Under the pieces are notes generated by a model. The model was given only the letters and a program-made list of their open reading frames with translations. It searched no databases and had not been told where the DNA came from. From the NCBI GenBank assembly GCA_944387505.1, contig CALXFG010000014.1, forward strand, positions 1 through 45,236: DNA of 45,236 nucleotides, read 5' to 3'. A program made the translations under genes and the position numbers. How positions within the stretch are numbered: the stretch's first letter is position 1; the number at the start of each line of letters is the position of its first letter. This document shows, one piece after another, positions 1 to 6,786 of the stretch. The DNA comes from an uncultured Clostridia bacterium. GTDB lineage: Bacteria; Bacillota; Clostridia; TANB77; CAG-508.

Positions 1-22
1 ATTCTTTTGAATATTTAGACAT
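1..22 (-). CDS. IS3-family transposase OrfA, N-terminal 7 codons only (partial)
   Basis: The minus strand starts with ATG at 22-20 and reads MSKYSKE before leaving the window. A strong ribosome site (GGAGGG) sits 9-10 bases upstream. Many IS3-family OrfA proteins begin with M-S/T-K-Y-S-K-E-F-K, and the adjacent terminal repeat agrees. OrfA would be the helix-turn-helix part of the transposase, normally fused to the DDE OrfB by programmed frameshift. Only seven codons are visible, so the call rests mostly on the combination of start motif and inverted repeat. Confidence 0.55.
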
Positions 23-75
23 AAAATGAACCCTCCTTATTAAACTTTTTTGTCTAATAATTTGGGTTCACTTCA
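1..75 (-). mobile_element. IS3-family insertion sequence, terminal part only
   Basis: The element enters from the left edge and is read on the minus strand. Its terminal inverted repeat is visible at 51-75 (minus-strand core TGAACCCAAATTATTAGACA), which resembles the TG...ACCC...GACA ends of the IS150 group of the IS3 family. A ribosome site and the first codons of a transposase follow inside it. The other end and the body lie outside the window, so completeness cannot be judged. Confidence 0.6.
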
Positions 76-220
76 TTTCTGATTGATTTTGTATCAATTC
101 TGTTCTATTACAAATTAACAAAATCTAAATAATAAATTATTAAGATTTTTGTAACATTTGCATAACTTATCTGTAATCGGCGTAGCCTCAACAGCTAAGA
201 AAATTTCGAACAGATACGTC

Positions 221-233
221 ATTGGAGGCGACA
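221..233. repeat. Copy of the tRNA-Cys 3' end (possible att remnant)
   Basis: ATTGGAGGCGACA here is identical to 1957-1969, which spans the encoded CCA and acceptor stem of tRNA-Cys; the match is 15 of 16 if extended by three bases. Both copies are in the same orientation about 1.74 kb apart. Integrases that use tRNA 3' ends leave this kind of direct repeat. No integrase is seen between the copies. Confidence 0.4.
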
Positions 234-301
234 GCCAGAAAACAACCAGCCTCAAAGCCTCTATTTCTGCATAGTCTCGGACATCTGCTGTTTAAATTTA
301 T

Positions 302-318
302 TGCAATTTTACTGCAAC
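302..318. repeat. TGCAA-type direct repeat, left copy
   Basis: TGCAATTTTACTGCAAC recurs at 1808-1824 with one difference. Each copy holds two TGCAA half-sites, like arm-type binding sites of tyrosine recombinases. The pair lies inside the tRNA-Cys-end repeats at 221 and 1957. The function is inferred only from the geometry. Confidence 0.35.
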
Positions 319-466
319 CACATAAATTATATCTATTTATAGTAAGAATTAATTGTAAATTTTTACTATGTTCGCTTGTTTTTTGTTGTAAAATATTGTA
401 ATATGTTAGCAACCTTTCTTGTCAAAAGGCAGTTCTTTACCTAGGAACGGAAAGGGGGAAGCACAT

Positions 467-592
467 ATGACAAACGCAGAACTAATTTTGCAACTAGTAG
501 ATAAATTATTAAAACAAAAAGAAGAAATTGAAACATTAAAATCTACGAAAGCAAATACAAAAGATGAAAAGATTAAAGCAGATAATACATAA
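467..592 (+). CDS. Small 41-aa protein of unknown function
   Basis: ATG at 467 follows an unusually strong ribosome site (AAAGGGGGA, 449-459) and the ORF ends at 590-592, just before a clean terminator at 603-637. The product starts MTNAELILQLVDKLLKQKEE and is a short charged, probably helical polypeptide with a Lys/Asp-rich tail. The leader can fold: CCTTTC at 413-418 pairs with GAAAGG at 450-455, and GTTC at 432-435 pairs with GAAC at 445-448, so translation may be structure-controlled. A plausible promoter lies around 376-402. Strong ribosome site plus terminator make it a real gene. I do not recognise the family; similar small ORFs occur near mobile-element recombinases, but that link is inference. 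Confidence 0.6.
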   Translation: MTNAELILQLVDKLLKQKEEIETLKSTKANTKDEKIKADNT

Positions 593-602
593 TAGTATTG
601 TC

Positions 603-637
603 AAACAGGATAGAATGTTGTGGTCTATCCTGTTTTT
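603..637 (+). terminator. Rho-independent terminator of the 41-aa gene
   Basis: An 11-bp perfect stem (AAACAGGATAG at 603-613 with CTATCCTGTTT at 625-635) is followed by a T run, ten bases after the stop codon of the 467-592 ORF. Confidence 0.85.
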
Positions 638-640
638 ATA

Positions 641-673
641 TAAAAAAAGTATGTGTAGTTGTGATACACATAC
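641..673 (-). terminator. Terminator for minus-strand transcription from the 888-1541 gene
   Basis: A 9-bp perfect stem (649-657 with 665-673) with a 7-base loop is followed on the minus strand by seven T (642-648). It lies about 215 bases past the stop of the upstream minus-strand gene. Confidence 0.7.
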
Positions 674-887
674 AAGCACAAATGACATTCGCAGAACTTT
701 GAATGTTTTGTTTAATGTAACTATATAATAACATCTTTTTTTATATTTGTCAAATATTTTTTAATACCTTTTACATATGAAAACTTTTTTATCTGATTCA
801 TTTGAGAAAATGTCTCAACCAAAAAATATTATAGATACTCTCAGTAAAAAATGATATAAATTTAACTTATATTATCAATAGATATTG

Positions 888-1541
888 CTATTTTTCTTCT
901 AGTTCAATTGTTCTAGTAACGCTTGCCTTATTTTGATTATTTAACACAGTCGGACTATTATGAACTTCTAAAGACAAACGTAATTTATTTTTTTCTAGCC
1001 ATGGTTTTACAGTCTCATCAAATAAATATCTATCCCATACATCTTCTATTCGTACACCATCTTCTGTGTATCCAAGTAAATTTGTGCTACCGTCTCTAAA
1101 ATTGAAAGTAAATTCTTTACCTCTTTTACCTTCTTGATATGTAACGATTAAAGAACCTTGATCAATATCAAATCGGTTTCCTCTATATTCAACACTTTTT
1201 ATATGCATTTTTTTCTTTTCTCTATCAGACCAAAAATGATTTTGAAAAAATGCATCCATTTTTTCTTGAGACATTTGAGCTACTAAATTACTTTCGTCCA
1301 TTAACTCTGGATTATATAGTCTAATTAATCTATTAATTTTTTCTATATCTTGCATTGTTGAATTACCATTTAAAGAAGTAACTATAAATACTCCAGGATA
1401 CATCTCGTCAAAAGTTACCCCCTTCTTTGATAATTGTTCCATTATATAATGATTACACACTATTATTGCTTCATTAGGTTTTAATCCATTACCTATATGT
1501 ATATTATTTCTATTGATTGAATAAGTTTCGATTATATTCAA
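888..1541 (-). CDS. Hypothetical protein, 217 aa
   Basis: I do not recognise the family. The start codon is TTG (1541-1539), supported by AGAAGG about 10 bases upstream; no earlier ATG fits better. The product is soluble, without signal peptide or membrane segment, mixed charged/aromatic, with a C-terminal half rich in beta-type sequence (around residues 115-215). There are no obvious catalytic motifs. It is the only sizeable gene between the two copies of the tRNA-Cys-end repeat, so it may be cargo of a decayed integrated element. A minus-strand terminator (641-673) lies about 215 bases downstream. Between gene and terminator I see only AT-rich sequence. Confidence 0.7.
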   Translation of the reverse strand: MNIIETYSINRNNIHIGNGLKPNEAIIVCNHYIMEQLSKKGVTFDEMYPGVFIVTSLNGNSTMQDIEKINRLIRLYNPELMDESNLVAQMSQEKMDAFFQNHFWSDREKKKMHIKSVEYRGNRFDIDQGSLIVTYQEGKRGKEFTFNFRDGSTNLLGYTEDGVRIEDVWDRYLFDETVKPWLEKNKLRLSLEVHNSPTVLNNQNKASVTRTIELEEK

Positions 1542-1807
1542 AATTATACCTTCTTTCTATTTTTATAGTTTTCATTATATCAAAATATTGGATAAAATTC
1601 AATATTTTGAAGATTTTACAAATTATATATTTTTTAAATAATTTTCTATCTCTGATAATTTAATCTTTATAGTTAAGTTAGAAGCATAAACATCATTTGA
1701 ATAATAAAAAACTAAAAAAGTAATATTTTTAATAATAACTATATGTGGTTCAATGTATGTATAATTAGTTTTTTATATATTCCATAATTATTCCACCAAA
1801 ATATTAC

Positions 1808-1824
1808 TGCAATTTTATTGCAAC
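1808..1824. repeat. TGCAA-type direct repeat, right copy
   Basis: TGCAATTTTATTGCAAC matches 302-318 at 16 of 17 positions in the same orientation. It lies in the otherwise gene-free stretch 1542-1958, which also carries the tRNA-Cys terminator and two tandem CTATGATA boxes (about 1826-1845). Confidence 0.35.
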
Positions 1825-1865
1825 GCCTATGATATTCTATGATACTGTGTATTAAATATAAAAAT

Positions 1866-1893
1866 AAAATACTGCTTTCAAGGACAGTATTTT
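1866..1893 (-). terminator. Terminator downstream of tRNA-Cys
   Basis: AAAATACTG (1866-1874) pairs with CAGTATTTT (1885-1893) over a 10-base loop. On the minus strand it is followed by a T-rich tract. It sits 66 bases past the CCA end of tRNA-Cys and would end the tRNA-Gly/tRNA-Cys transcript. Confidence 0.65.
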
Positions 1894-1958
1894 CAATAAA
1901 TTTGGTTATCTGTGATATTTTGTGACATCCTATCATAACCGTCTAAACTTATTCAAAT

Positions 1959-2033
1959 TGGAGGCGACACCCGGATTCGAACCGGGGATCAGAGTTTTGC
2001 AGACTCGTGCCTTAGCCACTTGGCTATGTCGCC
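1959..2033 (-). tRNA. tRNA-Cys (GCA)
   Basis: The minus strand folds as a full cloverleaf of 75 nt including encoded CCA. The acceptor GGCGACA pairs with TGTCGCC, with U73 as discriminator, the anticodon loop carries GCA, and the T arm has GGTTCGAATCC. The CCA end at 1959-1961 is repeated at 221-233, which makes this tRNA a likely integration target. tRNA-Gly lies 76 bases upstream on the same strand. Confidence 0.97.
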
Positions 2034-2109
2034 ATATATTCAATTATATGTTCCAAAATTATAAACAATGACTGTATTTTTTGATTTTTTACTATAGCGG
2101 AACAAAAAT

Positions 2110-2185
2110 TGGAGCGGGAAACGGGGCTCAAACCCGCGACCTCTGCCTTGGCAAGGCAGCGCTCTATCAACTGAGCTATTCCCGC
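2110..2185 (-). tRNA. tRNA-Gly (GCC)
   Basis: A 76-nt cloverleaf with encoded CCA on the minus strand. The acceptor GCGGGAA pairs with TTCCCGC, the D arm has AGCTCAGTTGATAGAGC, the anticodon loop reads TTGCCAA (GCC, Gly), and the T arm is CGGGTTTGAGCCCCG. It is probably cotranscribed with tRNA-Cys. Confidence 0.97.
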
Positions 2186-2278
2186 ATTTCGCAAATAATA
2201 TGATAACAAATATATTCGTAAAAGTCAAGGCTTTTTTGAAATCTCCTCACCTGAATCGATAAATCTTCTAAAATTTAT

Positions 2279-2319
2279 TAAGAGTTGCCGTTTTTACTCG
2301 TCTTTGTTGGCAACTCTTA
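2279..2319 (-). terminator. Hairpin terminator after the spermidine-synthase-like gene
   Basis: An 11-bp perfect stem (TAAGAGTTGCC at 2279-2289 with GGCAACTCTTA at 2309-2319) starts seven bases past the stop at 2326. The T tract that follows on the minus strand is weak. Confidence 0.6.
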
Positions 2320-2325
2320 GCAATT

Positions 2326-3792
2326 TTAATCTCCTATAGGAGCATAATCATCTGTAATAATTGGTTTATCACTCGTAAAATCTTTTACTTCACTACTTAA
2401 TAATTCTTGATATTCTTCTTCCTTGTCAGTATTTATATTTCCATTTCCTTTAATCCCTACTAAAATTAAGTTTTGGTCTTCATTATCTAAACGATTCGGA
2501 TTTACTTTAAATACTTTTACATCATCAAATATAGCTCTATATGTGGTATATTCATATTTAATAAAGTCTGCATCATCACCTTCAATTGCTGATATAATAT
2601 TGGTTATGACTGTCCCATTTTCATCCAAACTGTCATATACTTTTTGCATAGCTTCATAAGTTGTTAATTCAAATGGAGCATTTAGACCTTTAAACGCATC
2701 TATAAAAACAGTATCATATGTTTTCTCATTATAATTTAAATAACTTCTTCCGTCTTGTGTAATTAATCCTAAATTCGGATTGTTTTTGTCTAATCCAAAT
2801 TCTTCTTCTGCAATCTGTGTCATTGTTTCATCAATTTCTACAACATCAATTGTTTTATTTTCATATTTTTTCAAATAATGCATTGGATAAGTGTATGCTG
2901 CTCCACCTATCATCAATGCATCATTTGCTTCTTTATCATAATATTCAAATAAATCATAATAGTATAAGTATTCTGCTCCCATTTCACCAGTTTCTTGGTT
3001 TATATAAGATTCCAAACCAGTATCTACTTGTAAGGTCCTATAGATATTTTCTCCTGTATCAATCTGTCTCACCCAGATTCTGCTATATTCAGAGTCAACA
3101 TCTCTTAGTAGATCTGGATGTTCAAAATTAAAAAGTAAAACACCTACAAAATTTAATACAATAATAATGATTAATTTAAAAAATGTTAAAGCATAATATT
3201 TCTTGTCTTTTCTATCATATAGATAAAATGCTAAAATCCATAATAAAATGGAACTTCCTAAGATAATATTCCTTACTCCTATATTGGGAATTAATACAAA
3301 TCCTGCAAAAAATGTTCCAAAAATACTTCCTATGGTTGATAATGATGAAATTTTTCCTGATGTTGCACCTATATGATCCATACTGCTATTTTTTATTTTT
3401 ACTGCTATTGGAGATACCGTAGCTAGTAAAAAGCTAGGTATTCCAAAAGTAACAGTTGCACATATAATAGCAACTATAATCAAATTATTTATCAACATTG
3501 ATAATATCCCTATAAAAAGGACCTCTAAGATTGGTATAATACTGGTTGCGATAGCAGCTATTAATAAATAATTAGATAGAATTTTTATGTCATTTTCTTT
3601 GTTTTTATCTGCTATTTTTCCTCCATACCAATATCCTATACTCATACTTATTAACATGATTCCAATAATGGTAGTCCATATTAAGTTAGAACTTCCTACA
3701 TATGGTGATAATATTCTCGCAGCAATCAATTCTAATACCATGGTTAATGCTCCGCTTAAAAATACGGTTATTTCTAATTTATATTTATTCAT
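2326..3792 (-). CDS. Membrane-embedded spermidine-synthase-like protein (aminopropyltransferase/MFS-type fusion), 488 aa
   Basis: The N-terminal half (about residues 1-225) is a chain of hydrophobic helices, beginning with the conserved F-L-S-G-x-x-T-M-V-L-E-L of fused transporter/spermidine-synthase proteins. The C-terminal half (about 235-488) is a Rossmann-type domain: MIGGAAYTYP replaces the usual GGGxG SAM motif, VVEID follows as the acidic motif, DGRSYL comes next, and DTVFIDAF is the motif IV region. The family transfers aminopropyl or related groups, but substrates of the membrane-fused members are poorly known, so polyamine synthesis should not be assumed. The start is supported by AGAGGA 10 bases upstream. 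It follows topA by 71 bases on the same strand with no visible terminator, so it may be cotranscribed. Confidence 0.85.
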   Translation of the reverse strand: MNKYKLEITVFLSGALTMVLELIAARILSPYVGSSNLIWTTIIGIMLISMSIGYWYGGKIADKNKENDIKILSNYLLIAAIATSIIPILEVLFIGILSMLINNLIIVAIICATVTFGIPSFLLATVSPIAVKIKNSSMDHIGATSGKISSLSTIGSIFGTFFAGFVLIPNIGVRNIILGSSILLWILAFYLYDRKDKKYYALTFFKLIIIIVLNFVGVLLFNFEHPDLLRDVDSEYSRIWVRQIDTGENIYRTLQVDTGLESYINQETGEMGAEYLYYYDLFEYYDKEANDALMIGGAAYTYPMHYLKKYENKTIDVVEIDETMTQIAEEEFGLDKNNPNLGLITQDGRSYLNYNEKTYDTVFIDAFKGLNAPFELTTYEAMQKVYDSLDENGTVITNIISAIEGDDADFIKYEYTTYRAIFDDVKVFKVNPNRLDNEDQNLILVGIKGNGNINTDKEEEYQELLSSEVKDFTSDKPIITDDYAPIGD

Positions 3793-3863
3793 CCTTTTTT
3801 CCTCTTAACTATTTTTTCTTATACTATAACAAAAAACGTATAAAATATTGTTCTCGCTCTTCG

Positions 3864-5978
3864 TTATTTCTTCGTTGTTTTACCTGTTTTGCTTTTTGAT
3901 ATTTTAGCTTTATTGGTTGTTTTTTTTGTTTTCGTTTTACTTGTTTTCTTTTTTGTTGTATTTGTTTTTTCAAATTCTGCTTTTTCTTCTGGGTTCCATT
4001 CCTCTCCTACTTTTGGTTTATTCCATGAAATGTAATCACATGATTTTGGATTGTTTTCACAAATATAATATTTTCTTCCTCTTTTTGTTTTTCTAACTTG
4101 CACGGTTGCGCCACATTTAGGACATGGTACATCAATGGTTTCTATAATTGGTTTTGCGTTCTTACATTCAGGATATCCTGGACATGCTAAGAATTTCCCA
4201 TATCTTCCATATTTATATACCATCATTCTTCCACATTTTTCACATTTGACATCTGAGACTTCGTCAACCATTTTTACATGTTCTAATTCTTTTTCTACTT
4301 TTTCTACTTCTTCTTCAAATGGTCCATAAAATTCTCGAATCATTTTCTTCCATTTTTCATGTCCTTCTGCAATCTCGTCAAATTCATCTTCTATTTTAGC
4401 TGTAAATTCTACATTGATAACATCTGAAAAATTCTCTGTTAATAGTTTATTTACCACTTTTCCTAATTCTGTTGGATATAACTGTTTCTTTTCTTTTTCT
4501 ATATATCTTCTTTCTAAAATCGTTGTAATTGTTGGTGAATACGTACTAGGTCTTCCAATTCCTTTTTCTTCCAAAGCTTTTACCAAACTTGCCTCTGTAT
4601 ACCTTGGTGGTGGTTCTGTAAAGCTTTGTTTTGGATTTAATTTCTTTAGCTTTACCTCTTGATTTTCTTCAAGTTCTGGAAGCATACCTTCTTCTTCTTT
4701 TTCTTCTTTATCAGTGCTTTCAACATATAAAGTCATAAATCCTTTAAATTTTAATACTTGTCCATTCGCTTTAAAGTCATAAGCATTTGCCTTAATATTA
4801 ACATTCATAGTGTCGTAAACTGCTGGTGCCATTTGACTTGCTAAAAATCGATTATATACTAATTTGTATAATTTATATTGATCATTTGTTAAACTGTCTT
4901 TTATGCTATCTGGCTCTATATCAATATAGGTTGGTCTAATTGCCTCATGCGCATCTTGCGCATCTTTTTTAGTTTTGTAATATCGATTTTCATAATAGTT
5001 TTCACCATATAATTTTGTAATCTGCGTTTTAGCAACACTTCTTGCTTCTTCAGATATTCTTGTTGAGTCAGTTCTCATATAGGTAATTAATCCGACTGTT
5101 CCCTTTTCTGGGATTTTTACACCTTCATATAACCCTTGTGCAATAGACATTGTTTTCTTTAATGTAAATCCTAATTTTCTTGAAGCTTCTTGTTGCATTG
5201 TACTTGTTGTAAATGGTGGTGCAGGTGTTCTTTTCTTTTCACCCTTTTTCACTTCACTAACAATATATTTAGCATCTTTAATATTATCTAAAATCACTTG
5301 AACTTCATCATTTGAATGGATTTCTAATTTTTTACCATCTTTTCCATAAAAATGTGCTTCAAATTCTTTTTTTGTTTTGATATCTTCTAAATCTGCATAG
5401 ATATTCCAATATTCTTCTGGAACAAATTTTTCAATTTCATTTTCTCTATCTACGATTAGTTTAACTGCAACAGATTGCACTCTTCCTGCAGATAACCCTC
5501 TTCTAACTTTTTTCCATAATACAGGACTAATTTTATACCCCACAATTCTGTCTAATACTCTTCTTGCTTGTTGAGCATCTACTAAATTAATATCTATATC
5601 TCTTGGTTCTTTAATTGCTTTTTGTACAGCATTTTTCGTAATCTCATTAAATGTTACTCTAACAATCTTATCTTTTTCATCTTCTAATATTTTTGCTAAA
5701 TGCCATGCAATGGCTTCTCCTTCACGGTCAGGGTCAGTTGCAATATATATTTTTTTTGCTTGTTTTGCATCTTTTTTTAGCGCTTTTATTAAATCCCCTT
5801 TTCCTCTAATATTTATGTACTCCGGTTCAAAGTCATGTTCTATATCAATTCCCATTTTTGATTTTGGCAAATCTCTGATATGTCCCATTGATGCGACAAC
5901 CTTTGTACTGCCACCTAAAAATTTTTTAATCGTATTTGCTTTTGCTGGTGACTCTACGATAATTAATTTATCAGCCAT
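3864..5978 (-). CDS. topA: DNA topoisomerase I (type IA)
   Basis: Relaxes negative supercoils through a 5'-phosphotyrosine intermediate. The Toprim domain carries VESPAKA at 9-15 and the metal-binding TDPDREGE at 81-88. The catalytic tyrosine is Y300 in GLITYMRTDSTRIS. RPSTYSPTI marks the core. Two four-cysteine zinc ribbons follow near the C-terminus (CEKCG...CPGYPEC and CPKCG...C-N5-C). The last ~35 residues are a Lys/Thr-rich tail, common in clostridial TopA and likely DNA-binding. At 704 aa it has the usual length. The start is supported by GGAGGAAG. A 17-spaced promoter lies at 6027-6055. In many Bacillota topA adjoins dprA; here dprA is 33 kb away. Confidence 0.97.
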   Translation of the reverse strand: MADKLIIVESPAKANTIKKFLGGSTKVVASMGHIRDLPKSKMGIDIEHDFEPEYINIRGKGDLIKALKKDAKQAKKIYIATDPDREGEAIAWHLAKILEDEKDKIVRVTFNEITKNAVQKAIKEPRDIDINLVDAQQARRVLDRIVGYKISPVLWKKVRRGLSAGRVQSVAVKLIVDRENEIEKFVPEEYWNIYADLEDIKTKKEFEAHFYGKDGKKLEIHSNDEVQVILDNIKDAKYIVSEVKKGEKKRTPAPPFTTSTMQQEASRKLGFTLKKTMSIAQGLYEGVKIPEKGTVGLITYMRTDSTRISEEARSVAKTQITKLYGENYYENRYYKTKKDAQDAHEAIRPTYIDIEPDSIKDSLTNDQYKLYKLVYNRFLASQMAPAVYDTMNVNIKANAYDFKANGQVLKFKGFMTLYVESTDKEEKEEEGMLPELEENQEVKLKKLNPKQSFTEPPPRYTEASLVKALEEKGIGRPSTYSPTITTILERRYIEKEKKQLYPTELGKVVNKLLTENFSDVINVEFTAKIEDEFDEIAEGHEKWKKMIREFYGPFEEEVEKVEKELEHVKMVDEVSDVKCEKCGRMMVYKYGRYGKFLACPGYPECKNAKPIIETIDVPCPKCGATVQVRKTKRGRKYYICENNPKSCDYISWNKPKVGEEWNPEEKAEFEKTNTTKKKTSKTKTKKTTNKAKISKSKTGKTTKK

Positions 5979-6026
5979 TCAGACTTCCTCCATTTATTTT
6001 TTCAAATATTTTTATCCATATATAGT

Positions 6027-6055
6027 ATTCTAGCTTAAAAGAAGATATTTTGCAA
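6027..6055 (-). promoter_or_regulatory. Sigma-A-type promoter for topA
   Basis: On the minus strand the -35 TTGCAA (6055-6050) and -10 TAGAAT (6032-6027) are separated by exactly 17 bases, 48 bases upstream of the topA start. Confidence 0.6.
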
Positions 6056-6062
6056 GTTTTTT

Positions 6063-6126
6063 TGAGGATTTTGACAAATCGGGAAATGAGTCCGTCCCCG
6101 ATTTCCCGATTTGCCGATTTCTCAAA
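6063..6126. repeat. Palindromic dispersed element with GAGTCCGTCCCC loop
   Basis: A 13-bp perfect inverted repeat (CAAATCGGGAAAT at 6075-6087 with ATTTCCCGATTTG at 6101-6113) encloses GAGTCCGTCCCCG, with outer pairing between GATTTTG- and CAAAATC-type arms. The core AAATGAGTCCGTCCCC recurs exactly at 21557-21572, and a relative lies at 13324-13367. It sits between two minus-strand genes and may act as a terminator or be a REP-like mobile palindrome. Confidence 0.6.
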
Positions 6127-6130
6127 ATCT

Positions 6131-6448
6131 TTAAAATAATTCTTTACTTAAATCTGCCAAAACATCTTCTACACCAATAGGTGTTACTTCATTTTCTTTA
6201 AACAATTTTAATATTTTCTCTACTTTTTGCTCATCATTTGATAAATAGGTTATTTCCTTATTTTCTATTTTGGTATTGTTTGGTATATATTCTGTTTTTA
6301 CAACTGCAATACCAAATTTTGCATTTTCTTTTTTTATAAATTGGTCTTCGTTTATCTTTTTGTAATATTCTAATTTTATGGGATATGAAATTCCAGCATC
6401 CATTAATTTTTCTTTTTCTATAAATTTCCCACCAAAAAAAGTTCTCAT
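6131..6448 (-). CDS. Small conserved-type protein of unknown function (possibly DUF6514), 105 aa
   Basis: A soluble 105-aa protein without signal peptide. Its middle reads as two or three beta strands (around residues 18-75) and it ends in a charged helix (EQKVEKILKLFKENEVTP...). Size and the I-P-Y/K-L-E-Y-Y pattern recall DUF6514 proteins of Clostridia, but this is from memory and uncertain. The ribosome site AAGGGGG lies 8 bases before the ATG, and a good promoter is at 6481-6509. It is transcribed alone, between topA and the helicase gene. Confidence 0.7.
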   Translation of the reverse strand: MRTFFGGKFIEKEKLMDAGISYPIKLEYYKKINEDQFIKKENAKFGIAVVKTEYIPNNTKIENKEITYLSNDEQKVEKILKLFKENEVTPIGVEDVLADLSKELF

Positions 6449-6480
6449 ATTTTATCCCCCTTCTTCTTTCGTACTTTTTT

Positions 6481-6509
6481 ATAATACTATGAAGGAGTTG
6501 ACTTTGCAA
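6481..6509 (-). promoter_or_regulatory. Promoter for the 105-aa gene
   Basis: Minus-strand -35 TTGCAA (6509-6504) and -10 TATTAT (6486-6481) with a 17-base spacer, 33 bases upstream of the start at 6448. Confidence 0.55.
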
Positions 6510-6719
6510 GAACTTTTCGTCGCATTATTTTACATATTTCTACCATTTTTTATCTTCTTTCTATTTTTTCGATTTTATATGTACGTAATATGTCTCATTC
6601 GTTTATCCAATATATTTTTCATGGCAAAATTCGATGGATTTAGACATTTGATTTATTTTATAATATATATAATTTATAAACTGGATTTTTTAATTCCACT
6701 TTTCAATTATTCTATTTAA

Positions 6720-6758
6720 AAATAGTAGTAATTTTCTTTATTTTCATTACTACTATTT
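6720..6758 (-). terminator. Terminator after the DnaB-like helicase gene
   Basis: A 13-bp perfect stem (AAATAGTAGTAAT 6720-6732 with ATTACTACTATTT 6746-6758) lies 29 bases past the helicase stop, with T-rich sequence beyond on the minus strand. The rest of 6510-6719 shows no credible gene. Confidence 0.7.
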
Positions 6759-6786
6759 CCTTTTTACATATTTCTTTCACATGTTT

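Noticed and set aside
176-300. Possible tmRNA or other tRNA-like RNA because of the acceptor-end sequence
   Set aside because: Only the 3' acceptor piece matches; there is no T arm, no paired 5' end and no tag ORF.
188-412. 74-codon minus-strand frame overlapping the tRNA-Cys-like repeat
   Set aside because: No ribosome site, mixed composition, and it overlaps repeats and the leader of the 41-aa gene. The region looks regulatory or att-like instead.
6488-6719. Hydrophobic plus-strand frame beginning MKELTLQELFVALFY
   Set aside because: It has no preceding ribosome site, overlaps the minus-strand promoter and terminator, and its hydrophobicity reflects T-rich DNA.
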